Shown: positions 1-6,211 of the stretch, one piece after another | Layout: the number at the start of each line of letters is the position of its first letter | Position numbering within the stretch: the stretch's first letter is position 1 | From: Robiginitomaculum sp. | GTDB lineage: Bacteria; Pseudomonadota; Alphaproteobacteria; Caulobacterales; Maricaulaceae | Direction of reading: 5' to 3' | NCBI GenBank assembly: GCA_026993275.1 | Contig: JALWUB010000037.1 | Coordinates: forward strand, 1-9,226 | Length of the DNA stretch: 9,226 nt | Notes under the pieces: model-generated | Databases searched by the model: none | Seen by the model: only the letters and a program-made list of their open reading frames with translations | What the model was told of the DNA's origin: nothing | Translations under genes and position numbers: made by a program

Positions 1-1
1 C

Positions 2-1309
2 ATGGCCGGCAAGGCGCGGCGCAATGCTAGGGGCCATATTGTCGCCATGGCCGGTGATCTGACCGACATCACCGAGCTTGTGGATGCGCGCCGTGCCGCC
101 GAGGCTGCTTCAAAGGCAAAGTCTGATTTTCTCTCCACCATGAGCCACGAGATCCGCACCCCGATGAACGGCATTCTGGGGATTGCCGAATTGCTGTCCA
201 GGGCAGACATTCCGGAAGAAAACCGGCGCCAGGCGCAGGTCATCAAGAAGTCCGGCGAGGCGATGATGGTGATTCTCAACGATGTCCTGGACCTGAACAA
301 GATCGAAGCAGGCAAACTGGAGCTGGAAAACCGCGTCTTTGCCCCTGGCGCACTGATCGAGGATGTTGCCCTGCTGTGGCGCAGCGCCATCGAGAAGAAG
401 GGACTGCGTTTCGAGGTGGATATTGCCGATGATGTGCCAGAGCAGGTCAGCGGCGATGATGCGCGCCTGCGCCAGGTGCTCAGCAATCTTCTCTCCAATG
501 CGCTGAAGTTCACGCAGGCGGGCGCCATCACCTTGCGCCTTGAGCACGCAGAGCATGATGGCGCGTCCGCCTTGCGCTTTTCGGTGGCCGATACCGGCAT
601 TGGCATGACCAAGGCACAGCAAAAACGCCTGTTCCGGTTTTTTGGCCAGGCCGACACCAGCATTGCCCGGCGTTTTGGCGGCACCGGCCTGGGGCTGGCC
701 ATTTCCGACCGGATCGTGCGCATGATGGGCGGGCATTTTGAGGTCCGCTCCAGCCCGCAAAAAGGCTCCGAGTTCCGCTTTGTGGTGCCGGCGAAGCCCA
801 AGGCGGCGGCTTTGAGTGAAGACCGGCCAGAGCCGCCTTCCCGGCACATCCAAAGGGAAAGCGCCAGAGACGGCAAGACAGACAAGCAGGCCGCCGCACC
901 GGCCCGGCGCGCCATCCTGATTGCCGAGGACAACGAGATCAACCGCTCGGTCCTGCAAGCATTTCTCAGCCGCCTGCCGGTGGATCTGACCTTTGCCGAA
1001 AATGGCGCCGAAGCCGTGGAGCAGGCCAATGCCCGGGCCTATGACGTGATCCTCATGGATGTGCAAATGCCGGTTCTGGACGGCGTGCGTGCCACCGGAC
1101 AGATCCGCGCGGGCAGCGGGCCGTGCCGCAATGCGCCCATCATTGCGCTGACCGCCAATGCCATGGATGGCGACCGGCAGCGCTATCTGGACGCGGGCAT
1201 GACGGACTATGTGTCCAAACCGATAAACCCGCAGGCGCTTTATGCCGCCATCAGCAAGGCCAGGCCGGTTGCGGCGCGGCGCCCTGAAAAGGCCGTGCGG
1301 ACCTCCTGA
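2..1309 (+). CDS. Hybrid sensor histidine kinase, C-terminal part (5' partial)
   Basis: This is a membrane-signalling type hybrid kinase that autophosphorylates on His and passes the phosphate to its own receiver domain. The visible part starts with the tail of a PAS/PAC domain (residues about 10-27, ending GDLTDITE). HisKA follows, with the H-box MSHEIRTPMNG and phospho-acceptor H49. The HATPase domain has an N-box (DDARLRQVLSNLLSNALKF), a G1 box at D197-TGIGM, an F-box (LFRFFGQAD) and a G2 box GGTGLGLAI. The C-terminal receiver (about 302-420) has acidic pair E309-D310, phospho-acceptor D353 in LMDVQMP and conserved K406 in SKP. An ATG lies at base 2, but the PAS remnant shows that the real protein begins upstream of the window. 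No DNA-binding output domain follows the receiver, so the phosphate probably moves on to an Hpt or response regulator elsewhere. The gene ends 6 bp from the convergent PepSY gene. The signal sensed is unknown. Confidence 0.93.
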   Translation: MAGKARRNARGHIVAMAGDLTDITELVDARRAAEAASKAKSDFLSTMSHEIRTPMNGILGIAELLSRADIPEENRRQAQVIKKSGEAMMVILNDVLDLNKIEAGKLELENRVFAPGALIEDVALLWRSAIEKKGLRFEVDIADDVPEQVSGDDARLRQVLSNLLSNALKFTQAGAITLRLEHAEHDGASALRFSVADTGIGMTKAQQKRLFRFFGQADTSIARRFGGTGLGLAISDRIVRMMGGHFEVRSSPQKGSEFRFVVPAKPKAAALSEDRPEPPSRHIQRESARDGKTDKQAAAPARRAILIAEDNEINRSVLQAFLSRLPVDLTFAENGAEAVEQANARAYDVILMDVQMPVLDGVRATGQIRAGSGPCRNAPIIALTANAMDGDRQRYLDAGMTDYVSKPINPQALYAAISKARPVAARRPEKAVRTS

Positions 1310-1315
1310 TGCCGC

Positions 1316-2107
1316 TCAAGGCCTGCGGCCGCCGGTCCTGCGCCGCCGCAGCCACAGCCACAGGCCGGAAAGCGCCAGCGCCGCAAGGGTCAGCGCCGCA
1401 CCATCCATGAGATAGGGGCCGGCAGAGCCAAGAATGCGGCCGCTGTGCACATCGGCCAGCAGCCGGTGCGCACTCACCCCCTTGCCGGCAAAGGCGTGCA
1501 AGGCCGGTGCCATGATGGCCCTGGGAACAGGGGTCATGACCTCGGACCAGCGCACCATGCCGGGCTCTGCCGGCTGCCAGGCCGTAATCTGTGCATCAGC
1601 GCGCCAGACACGCCCGGCGCCTTGCAATACCAGGCGCCGGTCCGCGCTCAACCCGATGCGCACGATCTCTCCCGGCAGGCTTTGGCGCGCCAGGGTGTCG
1701 GCAAGGCGGCCATCCGGGGTGAACAGCAACAGGCTCTGCGGCCCGGCCACGGCGAGAAACACTCCGGCATCCACCGCGCCGCGCAGGGCTTGCAGATGCG
1801 CGCCCGTGGCCTTGCCGTCCAGATAGAGCGCGCCGTCAATCCAGACGGCGGCATGCTTGCCCGCCAGGCTGGCCAGGGGCGGTGCGTGCGGTTTTGGCGC
1901 GTAAAGGGCGCGCACCAGCGGCCCGTGCACCATGCGCTGATCCAGGCGCAGGGGCGCCGCATGGTTGAGCATGATGCCGGTGATGCTCAGCACCAGCACA
2001 AACAGGGCGCTGACAATGCCAAGGCGGCGGTGCCAGCGGCGCACAAACACCCGCACCGGGTTGCGTTCGCGCACCGTGGCAAGGCCGGATTTGATGCGCG
2101 CAATCAT
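1316..2107 (-). CDS. PepSY-associated TM domain inner membrane protein
   Basis: This 263-residue protein is predicted to be a two-helix inner membrane protein of the PepSY_TM family. TM1 (about 30-48) follows the signature RRWHRRLG and ends in SITGIMLNH. TM2 (about 231-253) follows ADVHSGRILG and ends SGLWLWLRRRR. Between them is a periplasmic region of about 180 residues. Histidines near the helices (H26, H49, H204, H214, H221) could ligate haem or metal, as proposed for PepSY-type ferric reductases such as FoxB; that is inference here. Its ATG overlaps the stop of the upstream FMN-binding gene in ATGA (2104-2107), a sign of translational coupling. It probably passes electrons between the membrane and the flavoprotein encoded just before it. 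It is the last gene of the operon and runs tail-to-tail into the kinase, with no visible terminator. Confidence 0.85.
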   Translation of the reverse strand: MIARIKSGLATVRERNPVRVFVRRWHRRLGIVSALFVLVLSITGIMLNHAAPLRLDQRMVHGPLVRALYAPKPHAPPLASLAGKHAAVWIDGALYLDGKATGAHLQALRGAVDAGVFLAVAGPQSLLLFTPDGRLADTLARQSLPGEIVRIGLSADRRLVLQGAGRVWRADAQITAWQPAEPGMVRWSEVMTPVPRAIMAPALHAFAGKGVSAHRLLADVHSGRILGSAGPYLMDGAALTLAALALSGLWLWLRRRRTGGRRP

Positions 2108-2646
2108 GAGGTCTTTTGCACCTCGCGATCAAGAAGCAGTGCCAGCCGGGCCATGTTCTGCATCGCCCGCACCGACAGGGTGGCGCCGGAAATGCCGTCA
2201 ATATGGCGGTCCAGCTTCAGGGATTCATCCAGCGCTGCGTTGGCGAACTGGTCGAGAAAATAGGGATAGCGGATTTCCCAGCCCCGGCTTTCCCGGTAAT
2301 CCAGCACCACCGCATCGCGCAGATGCCCATGATCGACCACGAAGCCTGCGGTAATCGGCTCTTCCTTGCCGATCTCGTTGAGAATCCAGGCGGTTCTGGC
2401 GCCCTTGCGCCAATAGCGCAGGCGCAGCCCGCCCGGATCATGGCCCAGAATGCGCCGCGCCCTGGCCTTGATCGCCGGCGTCAGCCACAGCACCGATGGC
2501 GCGGGCACGGCGCCATCAAAGGCGCGCACCACGAAGGCCGGTGCGGGGCTCCTGGCAGCGTCCTGCGGTGCCGCCAGAACTGCACCGGCCCGCACGGCCA
2601 GGGCCAGGCCCAGCACAAGGAAGAGGGCTGCTCCGGTTTTGCGCAT
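2104..2646 (-). CDS. Periplasmic FMN-binding domain protein (flavinylation motif)
   Basis: This 180-residue secreted protein has a Sec-type signal peptide (MRKTGAALFLVLGLALAV..., cleavage around A25/A26) and an FMN-binding domain. The motif D150-GIS-GA-T156 fits the D-x-x-S/T-G-A-T/S signature to which the transferase ApbE attaches FMN covalently; T156 is the expected acceptor. No ApbE is encoded in this window. The ATG at 2646 is chosen over an upstream in-frame ATG at 2772 because a signal peptide begins there and AAGGAG lies 6-7 bases before it. The upstream extension would also overlap the porin gene. The gene starts 31 bp after the porin stop and overlaps the PepSY gene by 4 bp, so the three are almost certainly one operon. 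A role as a periplasmic electron carrier paired with the PepSY membrane protein is inferred from family and context. Confidence 0.85.
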   Translation of the reverse strand: MRKTGAALFLVLGLALAVRAGAVLAAPQDAARSPAPAFVVRAFDGAVPAPSVLWLTPAIKARARRILGHDPGGLRLRYWRKGARTAWILNEIGKEEPITAGFVVDHGHLRDAVVLDYRESRGWEIRYPYFLDQFANAALDESLKLDRHIDGISGATLSVRAMQNMARLALLLDREVQKTS

Positions 2647-2677
2647 GGCGGCTCCTTCAGGCCGTGGCGGTTCAGCT

Positions 2678-4039
2678 TCAGAACTGATAGCCCACCCCCA
2701 GATTGATGCGGTCATCATCGGCCACGCCGGCAGGGGGGTTGTCAAACTGATAATCCACCTTGAACACCACATCCGGGTGCGGCCAGTAATTCAGACCCGC
2801 CGTGGTCACCGCATGGCGGGTGCCAGCGCCCTTCAGCCCGGCCTGGGTGTTCCAGGCTTCATAACGTCCGAAAACGCCAACATCACCGGCTTTGGTGCCA
2901 ATCTTGTAGGATGGCTCAACATACCAGCCATATTGCCGGTCGCGGCCCAACGCTACCACACTGGCGGCCCGGTCCAGATGCCAGCGGGCGTAAAGCGCGC
3001 GCAGGCCAAAGCCGCCGCGCGCGATGATGGCATGGCCTTCAAGCAGATTGGCGCCAATGTTTTCGCGCCCTTGCGTAACATCGCCCTGGATCTGGCCGGT
3101 GACACTGAAGCTCACCCCCGGCATGGCGCTCCAGCGCAGCCGCGCGGTAAAGGCAGGGTCCTTGGCATTGGCCTCGGAAACTTCCTGGCGGCCGCCGCGA
3201 ATGGAAAAGCTGCTGTCCACGTCAAGGCCCTCATGGACCGCCAGATCATAGGAAAACCGCTTGCCGAAACGGCCGTTCAGGTCGGCGCCGCCGACAAACC
3301 AGGTGGTCGGGATGATATTCTTTTCCACCTGATTGCGCTCGACTCCGTAAAATGTGGGGGGCTCATGGGTGTCATTGAGAATACCGGCCGGCACCAGGAA
3401 AATCCCGGCCTTGAGCGCATGGCTGTCGCTGGCGCCAAGGCGCAGCCCGGCGCCCCGGGTCAGGTCTGCCTCGACAAAGGCCTGCTCCAGCTCCACTTCT
3501 CCGCCATCATCCGGATCGGAACTGGCGATGACATGCTCGACTTCCAGCTCCGAGGCAAAGCGCAGCCAGTCATTGAAGCGATGCCCGGCGAACAGCACAA
3601 AGCGGTGAAAATCAAGCTTGTCCTTTCTGCCGCCATTGTAATGCATCTCGCCATAGCCGCCGAGACTGGTGTTTTTCCACCAGCCCTGGCCGCCCGTGCC
3701 ATCCTGCAAGAGGTTTTCGAGCAGACCGCTGGCGGCCTCGATCTTGGTGTTTTGCGCATCGATGCGCTGGCTCAGTTCTTCGAGCGCAGGCTGCGCTGCC
3801 GGTCCTGCAGTCTCCGAAGGCCGGGCCGGGGCGGCGCGGGCCTCGAGGGCCTTTTGCAGGGCGGCAATTTGCTGTTGTTGCTTCTGGATGAGTGCCCACA
3901 TCTGTTCCATGCCAGGCATGGCCTGCGCCTGCTCCGCCGACAAGGCCGGGCCGGGCAAGGCGGTCATTCCCGCTGCCATGGCGAGCACCATAGCTGTGGC
4001 GGAGACATTGTTTCGCAAATGTCCTGCAAGTGTGTTCAT
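2678..4039 (-). CDS. Outer membrane porin-like beta-barrel protein with N-terminal coiled coil
   Basis: This 453-residue protein has a signal peptide (about 1-35, ending PALSA), then a Gln-rich probable coiled coil (IQKQQQQIAALQKALEAR, about residues 50-67) and a second helical stretch (about 85-110). A beta-barrel region follows, starting WWKNTSLGGYGEMHYN and ending with the C-terminal aromatic VGYQF typical of outer membrane proteins. The stretch HEPPTFYGVERNQVEKNIIP is, from memory, conserved in a porin family often annotated as phosphate-selective or generic porin. The substrate cannot be read from sequence. The ATG at 4039 is preferred because it has AGGAG 7 bases upstream and opens the signal peptide; an in-frame start at 4189 adds 50 residues with no signal character. 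It is the first gene of the porin / FMN protein / PepSY operon. Two Fur-like sites lie 0.36 and 1.1 kb upstream, so the cargo may be iron-related, which is inference. Confidence 0.85.
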   Translation of the reverse strand: MNTLAGHLRNNVSATAMVLAMAAGMTALPGPALSAEQAQAMPGMEQMWALIQKQQQQIAALQKALEARAAPARPSETAGPAAQPALEELSQRIDAQNTKIEAASGLLENLLQDGTGGQGWWKNTSLGGYGEMHYNGGRKDKLDFHRFVLFAGHRFNDWLRFASELEVEHVIASSDPDDGGEVELEQAFVEADLTRGAGLRLGASDSHALKAGIFLVPAGILNDTHEPPTFYGVERNQVEKNIIPTTWFVGGADLNGRFGKRFSYDLAVHEGLDVDSSFSIRGGRQEVSEANAKDPAFTARLRWSAMPGVSFSVTGQIQGDVTQGRENIGANLLEGHAIIARGGFGLRALYARWHLDRAASVVALGRDRQYGWYVEPSYKIGTKAGDVGVFGRYEAWNTQAGLKGAGTRHAVTTAGLNYWPHPDVVFKVDYQFDNPPAGVADDDRINLGVGYQF

Positions 4040-4398
4040 GTCATCTCTCCTGTTATGAACGGGTTGATTTGAAATCTGATGTTGCGCAGGAGTGCGGGCA
4101 GGCCTGGCACCGGCATCCGCTCCCTCTGGTGTCATGTTCCGGGCCTGCTGGCAGCGCGCTGGAGGCGCATGGCGCGCGGCCGGAGGCATTGGCCTTTCCT
4201 GCCTTCGCCCTGTGAGCGTTCCGTTTCATCGCGTTTGCCTCATTCCCGTCTTTGTTGCCTGATGTTTTGCCCGCCAATTCGCGAAGCATCGCGGGGTTTT
4301 TGCCATGGGTTCCAGGAATTGCGATTGCAACGCATTAGCGATCCAGCCTTTTGCCGTGCCGCCGGGCAGCCTTGTCTCGTCAGGTTCGGTTCTGTTCA

Positions 4399-4413
4399 TG
4401 CGTATCATTCTCA
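4399..4413. promoter_or_regulatory. Fur-box-like operator, proximal
   Basis: The site TGCGTATCATTCTCA is a 7-1-7 imperfect palindrome close to the Fur consensus TGATAATnATTATCA. It differs by one base from the site at 5133-5147 and has the same orientation. Reading the minus strand, a possible -10 box TAGAAT (4419-4414) abuts it, so a bound repressor would block transcription towards the porin operon. No good -35 is evident, and the leader to the porin ATG would be about 360 nt, so the promoter assignment is weak. Confidence 0.5.
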
Positions 4414-4720
4414 ATTCTAATCCAGTGGTGTCTGGCTCTTTGATCTCTTCTGTTTTCAATGCGTCTTGTCATGTGCCCGACAGGCGGGCGGGTCTGTTGT
4501 GAGGGGCGGGCCTCATTCACCCGCGGGCATTTGGCTGTCTTGCCGCGTCCTTTCGATCAGGCATTGTCTTGATGATGCCGCTTCAGACGTGAGGCGCGGC
4601 CTGCGTCTCTGGGGGTGATCGTTTTGCACACGCGCCAGCCGGGTGTTTGCCGGGGCACGCCGCGTGCGGGACGCCCCCTCAAAAGCGCTGCCACCCCGCC
4701 ATGAAACGCTCTGGGCCCGG

Positions 4721-4746
4721 CGGCCTTGCCGGTTTTCCGAAGGCCG
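4721..4746. repeat. GC-rich hairpin
   Basis: Arms CGGCCTT (4721-4727) and AAGGCCG (4740-4746) pair perfectly. Inner CGG/CCG pairs around a TTTT loop, with a 2-nt bulge on the left side. There is no T-run on either side, so it is not a typical intrinsic terminator. Function unknown; it may simply be a remnant. Confidence 0.4.
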
Positions 4747-4915
4747 GGGCCGCGCCCCGCAAGGCATGTCAAACCCATAACCACACGGGAAGCCGCAGGC
4801 CCTGGAGCGCCCCTTCCATGCTCCCCCGCATCGCTGCTGCCAGAAAACAGCTCATCCCCGCAAACACCCTCATCAAGGAAAGCCGCAAACGAATTCTGTG
4901 AAATCCCGGCTCATC

Positions 4916-5014
4916 CCTCATGGCCAAAGCGCTATGCTGCAATTCCCACGGGCCCGTGCTTTCTGTCCTCATCCTCATGGCAAACTCTTCTCTGTCTTAA
5001 CCCTCATGGCCAAA
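4916..5014. repeat. Three copies of a short direct repeat (CCTCATGGCCAAA type)
   Basis: CCTCATGGCCAAA occurs at 4916-4928 and 5002-5014, and in a one-base-shorter form CCTCATGGCAAA at 4973-4984. The two full copies share 14 bases when the preceding C is included. Spacings of 57 and 29 bases are irregular, so this is not a CRISPR array. On the minus strand the region is rich in ATGAG(G) words. Function unknown. Confidence 0.45.
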
Positions 5015-5061
5015 CGCATTGCCCCCTTTCCGCATCCTCAAGCCTGACTGCCGGCCTCGCA

Positions 5062-5092
5062 TTCGTTATTGCGAATGCGTCGCAATAACGAA
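5062..5092. repeat. 13-bp perfect inverted repeat with 5-nt loop
   Basis: TTCGTTATTGCGA (5062-5074) and TCGCAATAACGAA (5080-5092) pair perfectly around ATGCG. A mutually exclusive 7-bp stem, GCATTCG (5059-5065) with CGAATGC (5072-5078), overlaps the left arm. No T-run follows in either direction, so it is more likely a protein-binding site or an RNA switch-like structure than a terminator. Its centre also resembles the TGCGAAT half-sites of the Fur-like boxes. Confidence 0.6.
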
Positions 5093-5132
5093 AGGCTTCT
5101 AGCCGCCCGGCGCCCAGCGCGCAAGCCTTATT

Positions 5133-5147
5133 TGCGAATCATTCTCA
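5133..5147. promoter_or_regulatory. Fur-box-like operator, distal
   Basis: TGCGAATCATTCTCA is a 7-1-7 palindrome with a single asymmetric position (TGCGAAT versus TGAGAAT). It is a close fit to Fur boxes of the TGMGAATnATTCKCA kind. It lies 1.1 kb upstream of the porin start and 1.06 kb from yggS, with no obvious gene directly next to it. It may drive a small RNA towards the hairpin at 5062-5092, or be left over from a lost iron gene. Confidence 0.55.
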
Positions 5148-5313
5148 GCTTTCTGCAGTAAGCGGACATGGCTTGTGTTGCACAAACGCGGCAAGCACCA
5201 GTGCACATAGAAAAATGCCGGGTCATGTGCGCAAATGCCACAACCAGAACCATATAAACATGCAGGGTCTGAACCCATTAGGGGTCAGGATCTATTAATT
5301 CCATGCAATTGAC

Positions 5314-5413
5314 GTTTGACAGGAAGGGGCAGGATGCCAGCAAAGGCGACGAAGGACAGGTTTACCCCTATTCGAGGAGCATTTGCGCCGCAGATTGGGC
5401 TTTCCTGTCAAAC
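5314..5413. repeat. 12-bp inverted pair, possible remnant of a dispersed or mobile element
   Basis: GTTTGACAGGAA (5314-5325) and its exact inverse TTCCTGTCAAAC (5402-5413) bracket about 76 bp. The block around it (about 5260-5520) has a distinct, more even base composition and reads like a conserved repeat unit. My impression that similar blocks recur in alphaproteobacterial genomes is from memory and unverified. It is too short for a transposase gene, so a MITE-like or element-end remnant is the best guess. Confidence 0.35.
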
Positions 5414-5522
5414 CCGCCAAGAATCTTTAGAGGGCGCGGCGGATTTTCGCCCTGAAGGCTTTAGCACGCTTGAGAATGCACTGCATTTTTGCACTATCCC
5501 TCCTGTTCAGCATATAAATTAA
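5334..5522 (+). CDS. Doubtful 62-residue hypothetical ORF
   Basis: An ATG at 5334 is preceded by a purine-rich GGAAGGGG about 6 bases upstream and opens a 62-codon frame (MPAKATKDRFTPIRGAFAPQ...). No domain, signal peptide or membrane segment is visible. It lies mostly inside the candidate repeat block, and its 3' end overlaps the terminator of the opposing thiE-like gene. It may be a repeat-borne spurious ORF; I give it as a possibility only. Confidence 0.2.
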   Translation: MPAKATKDRFTPIRGAFAPQIGLSCQTRQESLEGAADFRPEGFSTLENALHFCTIPPVQHIN

Positions 5523-5541
5523 ATCAGCCAGCACAGGCTGA
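5512..5541 (-). terminator. Intrinsic terminator of the thiE-like gene
   Basis: On the minus strand TCAGCC-N6-GGCTGA (5541-5524) forms a 6-bp perfect stem and is followed by TTTAATTTATAT (5523-5512). It sits 31 bp after the thiE-like stop codon, the expected place for a Rho-independent terminator. Confidence 0.6.
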
Positions 5542-5572
5542 GCAAGCCAATTGGATTAGATGCTATAGACCG

Positions 5573-6211
5573 TCATTCCCCTCTGATGGCGCTGACCACG
5601 GCCAGGCCGGCGGCACTGCCGCGCAGCGCCAGGGCATTCTTGGCGTCAATGCCGCCCAGCGCATAGACCGGCCCGTCAATGGCCCGCGCCATGCGTGCAA
5701 ACCGGTCTGCCCCCAAAGCCCGCGCGGCGCTGGGGCTGGTGCTTGCAAACACCGGCGACAGCAGCACCGCATCGGCCCCGGCGGCCAGGGCGGCGCGGCC
5801 CGCCGCCACACTGTGCGCAGCGGCCGTGCATGGCGCGTCCGGCCATGCCTGCCGCCAGCCTGCCAGTGCGCCGTGCAGGCGTTCTGGAAAATGCACACCG
5901 GCGCCGGGCGGCAGCGCCAGGTCCGGATCATGGGAGAGCAGGAAGTGCAGGCCGCGCTGCCGGCAAACAGTTGCGGCCTGGCGCGCGATGCGTGCGGCGT
6001 TCTGTGCGCCAAAATGCCGGTAGATGATGGCGCAGCCAGCGGGCAAATGCCGTGCCAGGGCCACCGGGTCCGGCAGGCGCTGCGGATCGCTCAGCACCAG
6101 CAGCGGCGCCAGGGCGGGGGCGGCATGGGGGGCAGCGCTGGCAATCTGCCGTGCCGCTCTTGCGAGCGCCGCTGCGCCGGTATAGGGGCCATGGGATGGA
6201 GAGGCGTTCAT
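5573..6211 (-). CDS. ThiE/TenI-family protein (thiamine phosphate synthase-like)
   Basis: This 212-residue TIM-barrel protein belongs to the thiamine phosphate synthase / thiazole tautomerase superfamily. Family marks are YRHFG (64-68), HDPDLALPPGAGVHFPE (94-110), AAHS with H133, LSPVFASTSPSAARALG (151-167) and GGI (186-188). It lacks several residues expected for a true ThiE: the Q-x-R-x-K element is IIYRHFG, GVHLGQ is GVHFPE, and the phosphate-binding T-x-T-K loop is ASTSP. H133 is where TenI carries its catalytic His, so a TenI-like tautomerase or divergent enzyme is as likely as ThiE. The ATG at 6211 is the only Met before the core, but there is no clear Shine-Dalgarno sequence. The first 33 residues are Ala-rich and not family-conserved. 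Its start codon overlaps that of yggS on the other strand. A terminator follows the gene. Confidence 0.82.
   Translation of the reverse strand: MNASPSHGPYTGAAALARAARQIASAAPHAAPALAPLLVLSDPQRLPDPVALARHLPAGCAIIYRHFGAQNAARIARQAATVCRQRGLHFLLSHDPDLALPPGAGVHFPERLHGALAGWRQAWPDAPCTAAAHSVAAGRAALAAGADAVLLSPVFASTSPSAARALGADRFARMARAIDGPVYALGGIDAKNALALRGSAAGLAVVSAIRGE

Larger units (their letters stand above)
4040..5572. other. 1.53 kb intergenic region without a convincing gene
   Basis: I see no ORF here with recognisable protein character; the candidates on both strands are Arg/Pro/Ser-rich shadow-type translations. The region holds two Fur-like sites (4399-4413, 5133-5147), hairpins at 4721-4746 and 5062-5092, short direct repeats (4916-5014), and a 12-bp perfect palindrome CACGGGCCCGTG at 4947-4958. 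It also holds a 12-bp inverted pair (5314-5413) and the thiE-like gene's terminator. An 11-bp palindrome GATTTGAAATC at 4066-4076 lies just upstream of the porin ribosome binding site. Such a long gap in otherwise tightly packed DNA suggests a decayed gene, an old insertion, or unannotated RNA. Confidence 0.6.

Noticed and set aside
110..1066. Long minus-strand frame opposite the histidine kinase
   Set aside because: It is a GC-rich codon shadow of a clear kinase with all domain motifs; its translation shows no recognisable domain.
2450..4072. 540-codon plus-strand frame opposite the porin and FMN genes
   Set aside because: It lies antisense to genes with signal peptides, motifs and ribosome binding sites; the translation has no family character.
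4053..4784. Several 60-110 codon frames on both strands upstream of the porin
   Set aside because: No ribosome binding sites or domains; Arg/Pro/Cys-rich shadow-like translations.
4916..5014. CRISPR-like array
   Set aside because: Only three short copies with irregular spacing.
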